A stretch of 25,551 bases of DNA from Acetatifactor sp. (lineage in GTDB: Bacteria; Bacillota; Clostridia; Lachnospirales; Lachnospiraceae). The stretch lies in NCBI GenBank assembly GCA_016293615.1, contig JAEDDX010000042.1, positions 1 to 25,551 on the forward strand, given 5' to 3'. Below, one piece after another: positions 1-7,600 of this stretch (its first letter is position 1; each line of letters begins with the position of its first letter). The translations under genes and the position numbers were made by a program. The notes under the pieces were generated by a model. The model ran no database searches. It was given only the letters and a program-made list of their open reading frames with translations, and was not told the DNA's origin.

Positions 1-54
1 ATGACAGATGCAACAAATGTAAAGAACATGAAGAAGATTTTACCCTATTTATAA
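1..54 (+). CDS. rpmI: 50S ribosomal protein L35, C-terminal end (partial)
   Basis: An open frame enters from the left edge and ends in TAA at 52-54. Its last residues, TDATNVKNMKKILPYL, match the C-terminus of bacterial L35, and the ATG at position 1 is only an internal methionine. L35 is a small basic protein of the large ribosomal subunit. The gene sits 24 bases before rplT, as in the conserved infC-rpmI-rplT operon, so infC should lie just left of the window. Only 17 residues are present. The call rests on this tail together with the rplT linkage. Confidence 0.88.
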   Translation: MTDATNVKNMKKILPYL

Positions 55-78
55 GTCAGGTAAGGAGGAAGAAGAGAC

Positions 79-435
79 ATGGCAAGAATTAAAGGCGGCA
101 TGAATGCCAAGAAGAAACATAACAGAGTATTGAAGCTTGCAAAGGGCTACAGAGGCGCCAGAAGCAAGCAGTATAGAGTAGCTAAGCAGTCCGTAATGAG
201 AGCTCTTACCAGCGCTTACGCAGGCAGAAAAGAGAGAAAGCGTCAGTTCAGACAGCTGTGGATTGCTCGTATCAATGCAGCAGCAAGACTGAACGGTCTT
301 TCCTACAGCAAGTTTATGTACGGCCTGAAGCTGGCCGGCATCGACATGAACAGAAAGATGCTTGCAGAGATGGCAGTGAACGATGCAGAGGGCTTCAAGA
401 CCCTTGCAGAGCTTGCAAAGAGCAAGATTGCTTAA
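79..435 (+). CDS. rplT: 50S ribosomal protein L20
   Basis: This 118-residue, very basic protein starts MARIKGGMNAKKKHNRVLK and carries the typical L20 stretch with RKRQFRQLWIARINAAAR near residues 52-70. The length equals the family norm. L20 binds 23S rRNA early in assembly of the large subunit, and in Firmicutes and E. coli it represses its own operon by binding the leader mRNA, which would lie left of the window. The start is fixed by TAAGGAGGAAG 8 to 18 bases upstream. It is cotranscribed with rpmI and is followed at once by an intrinsic terminator. Identification is essentially certain. Confidence 0.98.
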   Translation: MARIKGGMNAKKKHNRVLKLAKGYRGARSKQYRVAKQSVMRALTSAYAGRKERKRQFRQLWIARINAAARLNGLSYSKFMYGLKLAGIDMNRKMLAEMAVNDAEGFKTLAELAKSKIA

Positions 436-457
436 TCCCCTGTAAAGAGAGAGATAC

Positions 458-491
458 AACCCAGCGCAGCGATTGCTTCGCTGGGTTTCTT
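458..491 (+). terminator. Intrinsic terminator of the rpmI-rplT operon
   Basis: ACCCAGCG (459-466) pairs with CGCTGGGT (479-486) around a 12-base loop and is followed by TTCTT. It lies 23 bases after the rplT stop codon. Confidence 0.85.
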
Positions 492-547
492 ATGCCATCT
501 TAAAACAGCCTTCAAAGGGAACACATTATGAACGGAGTATGGATCGT

Positions 548-1345
548 ATGCTGATTTTTTTTGATATCGACGGAACCCTGATTGATGAGGAGACACACCT
601 GATGCCGGAGAGCGCACGGGAAGCCATAGAACAAGCGAGAAAAGCCGGGCACATCTGCGTGATCAACACCGGAAGAAGCAAGAAGCTTGTGGATGCCGAT
701 ATCGATAAACTCGAGGGCTTTGATGGGATGCTGATGGGCTGCGGAACCATGATCGTCTATCATGGGGAAGTGCTTTTGCACAAGACATTCTCGAAGAGAG
801 AGACAGAGCTTATGATAGAGGGACTGAGAAAGTACCGGATCGATGCCTGCTTAGAGGGGGCGGAGAACAATTATGTCGATGTCCCGGAGCGCATGCATAA
901 CGAGTGCTGGAAAGAATTTGCCTCCGGGTTTGCTCATCTGCATTACGGCACCTTTGAGGATGCGCCCGGACACTGCGACAAATTCTACTGCTACGCCGGT
1001 GACAAAGAGCGAATGGATCTCTTTATGGCGGAATACGGTCATAACCTGGAGTATGTCGACCGTAAGAAGGGCTTTTTTGAGGTCATGCCGAAGGGATACT
1101 CCAAAGCAAGCGCCATGGATACTCTTGCAGACCTCCTTGGAATTCCCCTGGAAGAGACGGCAGCAATCGGTGACAGCAGCAATGATATTCCCATGATTGC
1201 GCATGCACATATCGGTATCGCCATGGGGAACGCCTCGGCGGATGTGAGGGAGATTGCGGATTATGTGGCCTCAGAGCTTCAAAAGGACGGTATAGCGGAC
1301 GCCCTGCATTTCCTGGGGGCAGCGGAATCACCATCCTGTCGATAA
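548..1345 (+). CDS. Cof-type HAD-IIB family phosphatase
   Basis: This 265-residue protein starts MLIFFDIDGTLID, where the two aspartates of DIDGT (D6 and D8) are the HAD nucleophile and acid/base. Motif II is INTGR, and motif IV is the C-terminal AIGDSSNDIPMI that holds the Mg2+ ligands. The large cap domain between them is typical of subfamily IIB (Cof/YidA-like), which hydrolyses phosphosugars, pyridoxal phosphate or similar small phosphoesters; the exact substrate cannot be read. I chose the ATG at 548 because GGAG at 534-537 is 10 bases away. ATG 539 is possible but too close to that site. The frame opens further to 473, but that region is the rplT terminator. It is monocistronic between two terminated units. 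Confidence 0.88.
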   Translation: MLIFFDIDGTLIDEETHLMPESAREAIEQARKAGHICVINTGRSKKLVDADIDKLEGFDGMLMGCGTMIVYHGEVLLHKTFSKRETELMIEGLRKYRIDACLEGAENNYVDVPERMHNECWKEFASGFAHLHYGTFEDAPGHCDKFYCYAGDKERMDLFMAEYGHNLEYVDRKKGFFEVMPKGYSKASAMDTLADLLGIPLEETAAIGDSSNDIPMIAHAHIGIAMGNASADVREIADYVASELQKDGIADALHFLGAAESPSCR

Positions 1346-1370
1346 ATTTTCAAAATTTTACTTTTTTTAA

Positions 1371-1399
1371 TAGATATTTTCAGAGGTCTGTGTTATAAT
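1371..1399 (+). promoter_or_regulatory. Promoter of tRNA-Gly
   Basis: TAGATA (1371-1376, weak -35), a 17-base spacer and a perfect TATAAT (1394-1399) lie 11 bases before the mature tRNA 5' end. Confidence 0.65.
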
Positions 1400-1410
1400 A
1401 CCTTTGTTAC

Positions 1411-1481
1411 GCAGATATAGTTCATCGGTAGAACATCAGCTTCCCAAGCTGAGGAGGCGGGTTCGATTCCCGTTATCTGCT
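1411..1481 (+). tRNA. tRNA-Gly, anticodon CCC
   Basis: A 71-base cloverleaf. The acceptor stem pairs GCAGATA with TATCTGC. The D arm is GTTC-ATCGGTA-GAAC and the anticodon stem TCAGC/GCTGA. The loop TTCCCAA puts CCC at positions 34-36, which reads GGG glycine codons. The T arm is GCGGG/CCCGT around TTCGATT. The discriminator is T, and CCA is not encoded, so it must be added after transcription. Confidence 0.95.
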
Positions 1482-1489
1482 TACGGCCG

Positions 1490-1532
1490 GCTCAAATGCG
1501 TTGTGGAAAAACGATGCATTTGAGCTTTTTTT
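1490..1532 (+). terminator. Intrinsic terminator after tRNA-Gly
   Basis: GCTCAAATGC (1490-1499) pairs perfectly with GCATTTGAGC (1516-1525), followed by seven T. It lies 8 bases past the tRNA. Confidence 0.9.
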
Positions 1533-1601
1533 ATATCTGCGGAAGTTTTGTGCCATTTGCCCAAATTTAAGTCCGCACCTGTCGGTTTTTGGTAAAAATT
1601 G

Positions 1602-1657
1602 TTGCGCCACAAGGCGCTTTATGGTAAAATAAAAAAGTCAGTATAGCCATTTGGCTA
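1602..1657 (+). promoter_or_regulatory. Promoter of the YbjN/RyR/AAA-protease cassette with two palindromes
   Basis: A weak -35 TTGCGC (1602-1607) is separated by 17 bases from TAAAAT (1625-1630). Two perfect dyads bracket the -10: GCGCC-acaa-GGCGC (1604-1617), over the -35 and spacer, and TAGCCA-tt-TGGCTA (1644-1657), just after the expected start site. Either could bind a repressor, or fold in the 5' leader before the AGGAG at 1666-1670. The promoter call is by consensus matching only. Confidence 0.5.
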
Positions 1658-1679
1658 ATGAACAAAGGAGATAGATTCC

Positions 1680-2159
1680 ATGGCAGATGAAAGTATTATG
1701 CTGAATGCAAAGGCGACCTACCGCACTTTGTGTGATATGTTCGAAAAGATCGGCTGGAAGTGCCAGAAAAATGATGAGAGGATGATTGTTGAGTGCAGAG
1801 TCAGCGGGGACGACCTGCCTTTTGATGTCAAGATGATTGTCGACGAGGACATTGAACAGGTGATTCTGCTTTCTCCCATGCCCTTTAAGATTGCAGAGGA
1901 CAAGAGAATCGATTTGGCCCTTGCGGTTTCCTTTGTGAACAACAGACTGGTAAACGGATGCTTTGATTACGATTTCCGTGACGGCGGCATCTTTTTCCGG
2001 ATCTCTGCCTGCTTTGACGGTTGTAAGCTCAGCGTAGATGCGCTGGAATATCTGCTTCGCTGTGCGTGCGGTACCATCGATGATTACAATGACAAGTTCC
2101 TGATGATCTCCAAGGGCATGCTTAGCCTGGAAGATTTCATGAAGAAAGAAAACAACTAA
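1680..2159 (+). CDS. YbjN-like domain protein, first of a tandem pair
   Basis: This acidic soluble protein of 159 residues has no signal peptide or membrane segment. The N-terminal YRTLCDMFEKIGWKC helix and the alternating strands after it, with MPFKIAEDKRID near residue 60 and GCFDYDFRDGGIFFRI near 95-110, resemble the YbjN / type III-chaperone-like alpha-beta fold. Members of that fold usually bind partner proteins rather than catalyse. The start is set by AAAGGAG 9 bases upstream. The next gene begins 19 bases after the stop and encodes a protein of exactly the same length sharing MPFKxAEDKRID and GCFDYD, so the two arose by duplication. It opens the cassette. The family call is by pattern and moderately sure; the role is unknown. 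Confidence 0.7.
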   Translation: MADESIMLNAKATYRTLCDMFEKIGWKCQKNDERMIVECRVSGDDLPFDVKMIVDEDIEQVILLSPMPFKIAEDKRIDLALAVSFVNNRLVNGCFDYDFRDGGIFFRISACFDGCKLSVDALEYLLRCACGTIDDYNDKFLMISKGMLSLEDFMKKENN

Positions 2160-2178
2160 GGACGGGGAGGATAAATCA

Positions 2179-2658
2179 ATGTCAGAGGAATATAAATTGG
2201 CTTGTGCAAAAACGGTTTTCAGACAGTTTTGCGATGCGCTGGATGCCAGAGGCTGGAATTATAGAGCGAACGAGGAAGAGCTGACCATCCGTTATGCCGT
2301 AAACGGCGAAGATCTGGAGATGACATTCCTTGCATGGATGGATGTTGACCGTGAACTGATCAGACTGATCTCCACAATGCCGTTCAAGTTCGCCGAGGAT
2401 AAGAGAATCGACGGTGCCATCGTTACCTGTGCAGCGACCGACGGTCTGCGCCAGGGATGCTTTGACTATGATCTTTCCGATGGCAAGATCAATTTCAGAA
2501 TCGTTCAGACCTATAAGGATTGTGTCCTGGAGCAGTCGCTGTTCGATTACCTGATCGACTATCCCGTGTTTATCGTGGACAAGTACAATGACCAGTTTTT
2601 CGGTGTGAATAAAGGGATGATCTCTATCACCGATTTTGTGAATAAGAAATACAACTGA
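2179..2658 (+). CDS. YbjN-like domain protein, second of a tandem pair
   Basis: This is the 159-residue paralogue of the preceding gene. Shared landmarks fall at the same positions: a GW motif near residue 26, MPFKFAEDKRID near 70, GCFDYDLSDGKINFRI near 95-110 and a C-terminal VDKYNDQF-x-VNKGMISI. Other positions have diverged considerably, so this is an old duplication, and the products may form a heterodimer or serve different clients. GGGGAGG lies about 10 bases before the ATG. A hairpin follows 11 bases after the stop, which may lower transcription of the large downstream genes relative to this pair. No catalytic residues stand out. Confidence 0.7.
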   Translation: MSEEYKLACAKTVFRQFCDALDARGWNYRANEEELTIRYAVNGEDLEMTFLAWMDVDRELIRLISTMPFKFAEDKRIDGAIVTCAATDGLRQGCFDYDLSDGKINFRIVQTYKDCVLEQSLFDYLIDYPVFIVDKYNDQFFGVNKGMISITDFVNKKYN

Positions 2659-2669
2659 TAAGTATGAGA

Positions 2670-2701
2670 GAAAGCTCCGGCACTGCTTCGGAGCTTTCTT
2701 T
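2670..2701 (+). terminator. Terminator-like hairpin inside the cassette (probably partial)
   Basis: GAAAGCTCCG (2670-2679) pairs perfectly with CGGAGCTTTC (2689-2698), followed only by TTTAT. The stem is strong and the T tract weak, which suits partial termination. I see no convincing new promoter before 2778. Confidence 0.6.
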
Positions 2702-2715
2702 ATGAAACTCTGATA

Positions 2716-2734
2716 CCGGCGGTTTCTTCGCCGG
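2716..2734 (+). other. GC-rich hairpin upstream of the RyR gene
   Basis: CCGGCG (2716-2721) pairs with CGCCGG (2729-2734) around a 7-base loop and has no T tract. It sits 15 bases after the terminator-like hairpin and 43 bases before the next start codon. It could be an RNA processing or stability element. Confidence 0.4.
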
Positions 2735-2777
2735 GAAGGAAAACAGACCGTAAAGAAGAACGCGGGAGAAGATACAC

Positions 2778-4640
2778 ATGTTTTGGACAATTAGCTTTAT
2801 TGTATCAGTGCTGATACTGGCACTGACGATTGTGACGGTTACCCTGAAATTGGTAAAAAGGGATATTCGCGGTAAGATTTTTACGCCGATGAACTTAATG
2901 ATCGGCGGAGCATTTCTGGCCCTTTTCGTTGTGCTGCTTCCGATTTATATGGATTTTCCGGAGGAAGGTTACGCTGCGGTAAAAGCATTCGGCATCTCTT
3001 TTTACAATACCATGTTGTTTTTTACGCTGAACGGAGACAGCGGAATCATAGCAGACTGCATTACCCCTGAGACAACCTCCATCAGCACGATATACTCGCT
3101 GTATGTTACGGCACTATTTTCGATTGCTCCCATCCTGACCTTCAGTTTTCTGATTTCTCTGCTGAAAGATACCTCCGCATTTTTGCGGTATCTGGTTCAC
3201 TATTTCGAAGAGGTTTATGTATTCTCGGAACTGAATGAAAAGGCGCTGACCCTTGCGGGGGATCTGCGCAAAAAGCATCCGCATGCGGTGATCGTCTTTA
3301 CCAACGTGATCGCAGGAGACAGCGACACATCTGATGACATGGCGGATCAGGCGGAGGCAATCAATGCGATCTGCTTCAAAAAGGATATCCAGACATCCCT
3401 CTTGAAGAACCACAGCAAAAAGAAGGAGATCACCTTCTTTATCATCGGCGATAATGAGTCCGAAAACATCGGGCAGGCCCTGGTTTTGACGGAGAACTAT
3501 CGCGAGCGGGACAACACATCTCTGTTTTTGTGCTCGACGCGTATTGACGGCGAACTGTTGATGCCGAAATTATCCGCAGGCAAAGTGAAGGTCCGCCGTA
3601 TCAACGAAGTCCGCTCCCTGATCAACAGACTCCTGTATGAAGAGGGTACCAGACTCTTCGACAATGCGAGACCGGTTTCTGAGGAAGAAAAGAAGATCTC
3701 GGCAGTGATCGTCGGCATGGGACAGCATGGAATTGAGATGATGAAGGCACTTTCCTGGTATTGCCAGATGGATGGATATTCCCTCAGCATCAACGCTTTT
3801 GATCAGGATCCTTTGGCAGAAGATAAGTTCAAAGCCCTGTGTCCGGAACTGATGGATCCCAAAGTCAACGGTAAGAAGCTTCCGGGAGAATCCATCTATG
3901 ACATCCGGATTCACCCGGGGTGTGATGTCAACACGAAGACATTTGCCGATCAGATTAAGCAGCTTGAGGACACGACCTATGTGTTGGTGGCGTTGGGTTC
4001 GGATGATCAGAACATACATACCGCTGTCAACTTAAGGACGCTGTTCGAACAATGCGGGATAAAGCCCGTGATCCGGGCAATCGTCTATTCCACGGCGAAA
4101 AAGGAGGCGTTGACAGGAATCACAAACTACAAAAGACAGCCGTACGACATTGAATTGATCGGCGACATCAAGACTTCCTATTCCGAACAGGTCATAATGA
4201 ATCTCAAACTGGAGAGCGAAGGACTGTTCAGACATCTGCATTATGGTGGCAGTGTAGAAGAATTCTGGCAATATGAATACAATTACCGCTCGTCCATTGC
4301 CTCAGCGCTCCATTTTTCGGCAAAGAAGCACTGCGGTTTGCTGCCGGAGGAAGCTTTGGCTGAGTTCGACAGAATACAGGACGGGGTGGAAGAGAGCGAA
4401 GTGAATGCCGAGCAGGAGAAGATTCAGCAGATGTTCACCCCGAAGCAAAGAGACCTGTATCAGCTGATAGAGCATCGCAGATGGAATGCTTACATGCGTT
4501 CGGAAGGTTTTATTTATCATCAGAGCAGAAACGATCTGGGAAAAATGCATTTTGATCTGGTTCCGTATGAGGAGCTGACGGATGCGGAGAAGGCAAAGGA
4601 CTTTCAGTTCCCGATCAAGAGAAAAACAATGAAACGATAA
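2778..4640 (+). CDS. Membrane protein with two TrkA-N-like Rossmann domains and a C-terminal RyR domain
   Basis: This 620-residue protein has hydrophobic segments at about residues 4-25, 38-57 and 105-130. They leave a membrane or ion-channel-like N-terminus with the rest in the cytoplasm. A degenerate Rossmann fold starts at about 146 (VYVFSELNEKALTLA). A second, with the nucleotide-binding loop VGMGQHG (312-318), runs to about 405, so the arrangement resembles RCK/TrkA-N regulators. Residues 555-610 contain IEHRRWNAYMRSEGF followed by FDLVPYEEL, the signature of bacterial RyR domains. RyR and TrkA-N domains recur together in predicted nucleotide-ligand sensing and conflict systems. I infer that it is the sensor or effector channel of the cassette. 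GGGAG lies about 10 bases before the ATG. The gene for the large AAA protease begins 15 bases after its stop. Confidence 0.8.
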   Translation: MFWTISFIVSVLILALTIVTVTLKLVKRDIRGKIFTPMNLMIGGAFLALFVVLLPIYMDFPEEGYAAVKAFGISFYNTMLFFTLNGDSGIIADCITPETTSISTIYSLYVTALFSIAPILTFSFLISLLKDTSAFLRYLVHYFEEVYVFSELNEKALTLAGDLRKKHPHAVIVFTNVIAGDSDTSDDMADQAEAINAICFKKDIQTSLLKNHSKKKEITFFIIGDNESENIGQALVLTENYRERDNTSLFLCSTRIDGELLMPKLSAGKVKVRRINEVRSLINRLLYEEGTRLFDNARPVSEEEKKISAVIVGMGQHGIEMMKALSWYCQMDGYSLSINAFDQDPLAEDKFKALCPELMDPKVNGKKLPGESIYDIRIHPGCDVNTKTFADQIKQLEDTTYVLVALGSDDQNIHTAVNLRTLFEQCGIKPVIRAIVYSTAKKEALTGITNYKRQPYDIELIGDIKTSYSEQVIMNLKLESEGLFRHLHYGGSVEEFWQYEYNYRSSIASALHFSAKKHCGLLPEEALAEFDRIQDGVEESEVNAEQEKIQQMFTPKQRDLYQLIEHRRWNAYMRSEGFIYHQSRNDLGKMHFDLVPYEELTDAEKAKDFQFPIKRKTMKR

Positions 4641-4655
4641 AAGGAGATCATACCA

Positions 4656-7600
4656 ATGGAAGAAATCAAGTACAGTAAAGCATTAAATTTACTCATTGCC
4701 CACGCAAAAAAGGTTGGCGCTTCCTCCTCCGAGACCCTGACTGCCGAGAGGTTTATGGTTGCTGTTTTTGATGTTGTACTGGGAGAACTGGATCTTGACG
4801 ATGTGGAGAGCTATAACAAGGTGAAGCGGCTGATCGCGGCATCACCCAATGAGCCCGATCGTGACAAGACGCTTCTTCTGGCGCATATCAATGATTCCCA
4901 GAAGTCTTCCTTCATGGACGGTATCTTCATGCAGAAGAAGCTGATGGAGGCGAAAACCAGTGCACAGAAGGAGAACCTCTCTGAGGTGACTGTCGAGCTG
5001 GTCCTGAAAAAGATTCTCGAGGAGCCGACTGCCGCAATCAAGTCCGGCTATTCCTCCAAGACAGAGGATTCCGAGGAGAAGAAGACAGGCTCCTTTGATG
5101 ATTTCTTAAAGAGCAAGAAAACCGATGCCGAACCGGAGCAGAAGGCGAAGCCCGAGCAGGCGGAAGAGCCTGCCGCTAATCCCAGAGAGCGCGTGGCGAA
5201 GCTGACCGAGAAGGTCAAAAAAGTGCAGAGTATTCTGCTCGACAGCGTCTACGGACAGGACAATGCAGTCAGCGTGTTTACTGCCGGATACTTCCAGGCA
5301 GAGCTGCTTTCCATGACCGATAAGAAGCGAACCAGGCCGAGAGCGACCTTTCTCTTTGCAGGACCTCCCGGAGTCGGCAAGACCTTCCTGGCCGAGAAGG
5401 CTGCCGAAGCTCTCGGACTGCCTTTCATGCGCTTTGACATGAGTGAATACAGCGATCATGAGGCTAATATTGAGTTCTGCGGTTCCGACAAGGTGTACAA
5501 GAATGCCAAAGCCGGCAATGTGACCTCCTTTGTATCTGAGAATAATAAGTGTGTCATCCTTTTTGATGAGATCGAGAAGGCACATCTTTGTGTCATTCAT
5601 CTGTTCCTTCAGATTCTGGACGCCGGCAGGATCCGAGATAATTATACGGATGAGGAAGTTCCGTTCACAGATGCCATCATGATCTTTACAACCAATGCAG
5701 GAAGAAAGATGTATGAGCAGTCCGAGAGCGGCGACTTCTCCGGAGTGTCCAAGAAGATGATTCTGAAGGCTCTGGAAAAGGATACGAACCCGGAGACGGG
5801 AGCGCCCTTTTTCCCGGCTGCCATTTGTTCCAGATTTGCTTCCGGCAATGTGGTAATGTTCAACCATATGGCGGCTCATAATCTGCGCCAGATTACCAGA
5901 AAGGAAGTCTTACGGCATGCGAGCAACTACGAGAAGGAGGTCGGCGTAAAGGTCTCCATCGATGAGAATGTGTTCAGTGCCCTGTTGTTTGCCGAGGGCG
6001 GCTCGGCAGATGCCAGAACCGTCAGAAGCCGTGCAGAGACCTTCTTCGATGACGAACTGTTTGAACTGTTCAGACTCATCGCTTCTGAGAAGACATCCAA
6101 TTCCATTGAGCAGGTAGAGCAGATCGACATTACGGTAGAGCTGCCGAAGGATACTCCTGAGATCATGGAGCTGTTTGAAGGAGAAGCCGAAGCCTCCACG
6201 CTGGTTTTTGCGGATGATGATACCGTGAAGCTCTGTGATGATCATATGGGAGGCTGCAGGGTTTTTGGGGCCAAGGAAGTGAGTCAGGCTTCTGAACTGC
6301 TTCACAATCATGATATTAAGTTCGTGCTCCTGGACATTGGCTTCGGGCAGAAGGACCCTGACCAGAAATACTTAAACGCTGAGGATATCGATTCCGTGGC
6401 CAGAGATTTCTTGGGCTATGTCAGGGAATACTATCGCAATGTACCCGTGTATCTTCTGCAGACGAAGGGCAATACCATCAATCACGAGGAAAAATTGTCC
6501 TTCCTGGGTGCCGGAGTCAGAGATGTGGTTTCCATGGAGGATATGGACGAGTTCGAGGGAAGGATGAAGGACATCCGCGGTCATCTGCATCAGCAGCAAA
6601 GCATGATCAATCTCGCCAAAGCCAACAGAATGATTTCCTATGAGACGGCGCAGCTATTGTCTGATGACGGCAAGAAAGCGGAGATCAGATTGTTTGATTT
6701 CTCCATGAAGCTTGCACTGGATGCAGAGGACTCCAAGAATATCTTAAGTAATGTTTCGAAGCCGAATATACATTTCGATGAGGTGATCGGTGCGGAAGAT
6801 GCCAAAAAGGAGTTGCGCTACTTTGTGGAATATTTGAAGAATCCCAAGCGATATCTCGGCACCGGAGTCGGGGCGCCCAAGGGTGTGCTTCTCTACGGTC
6901 CTCCCGGAACCGGCAAGACTATGCTGGCAAAGGCGATGGCATGTGAATCCGATGTCACCTTTATTGCGGCGGAAGGAAATGAATTCCTGAACAAATATGT
7001 CGGCGAAGGCAAGGAGAGAGTACACGAGTTGTTCAATACCGCCCGTAAGTATGCGCCTGCCATCATTTTCGTCGATGAGATCGACGCCATTGCAAAAGAG
7101 CGAAAGGGCGGCGAACATGCCATGGCAAACGGCGAGGATGTGCTGACAGCCTTCCTTACCAATATGGACGGTTTTAAGGTGGATCCCAGCAAACCGGTAT
7201 TTGTGCTCGCGGCGACGAACTTTGATGTGACACCCGGCGGTGACAAGAGCCTTGACCCTGCTTTGATGAGAAGATTTGACCGTACGATTTTCATCGATCT
7301 TCCCGACAAAGAGGAGAGGCTGCGTTATATCAGAATGAAGCTTGCTTCCAACCCTGCGTTCGAAGTCAGCGAGAATGAAATCGAGAACCTGGCAATCCGT
7401 TCTACCGGCATGAGCCTGGCGGAACTGGAATCCGTGTTTGAGTTAGCACTCAGATCTGCAATCCGCGAGGGTAATCTGAAGGTAACTGACGCAGTGCTGG
7501 AGGAGGCGTTCGAGACCTATAACAGCGGCGAAGAGAAGAAATGGGACGAGTCTGAACTGATCCGTGTTGCTCGCCATGAGGCAGGTCATACCTTCCTCTG

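Noticed and set aside
473..547. Longer N-terminus for the HAD phosphatase
   Set aside because: The extension begins inside the rplT terminator stem, lacks a ribosome site and has no family similarity; the family begins at MLIFFDIDGT.
1411..1540. tRNA-Gly or tRNA-Pro as integration site of the element
   Set aside because: Neither tRNA has a nearby integrase or a repeated tRNA 3' end in the window, and the recombinase present is a serine type located 8 kb or more away.
2182..2790. 202-codon - strand frame opposite the second YbjN gene
   Set aside because: It runs through the terminator-like hairpin and opposite a supported gene, with no recognised motif.
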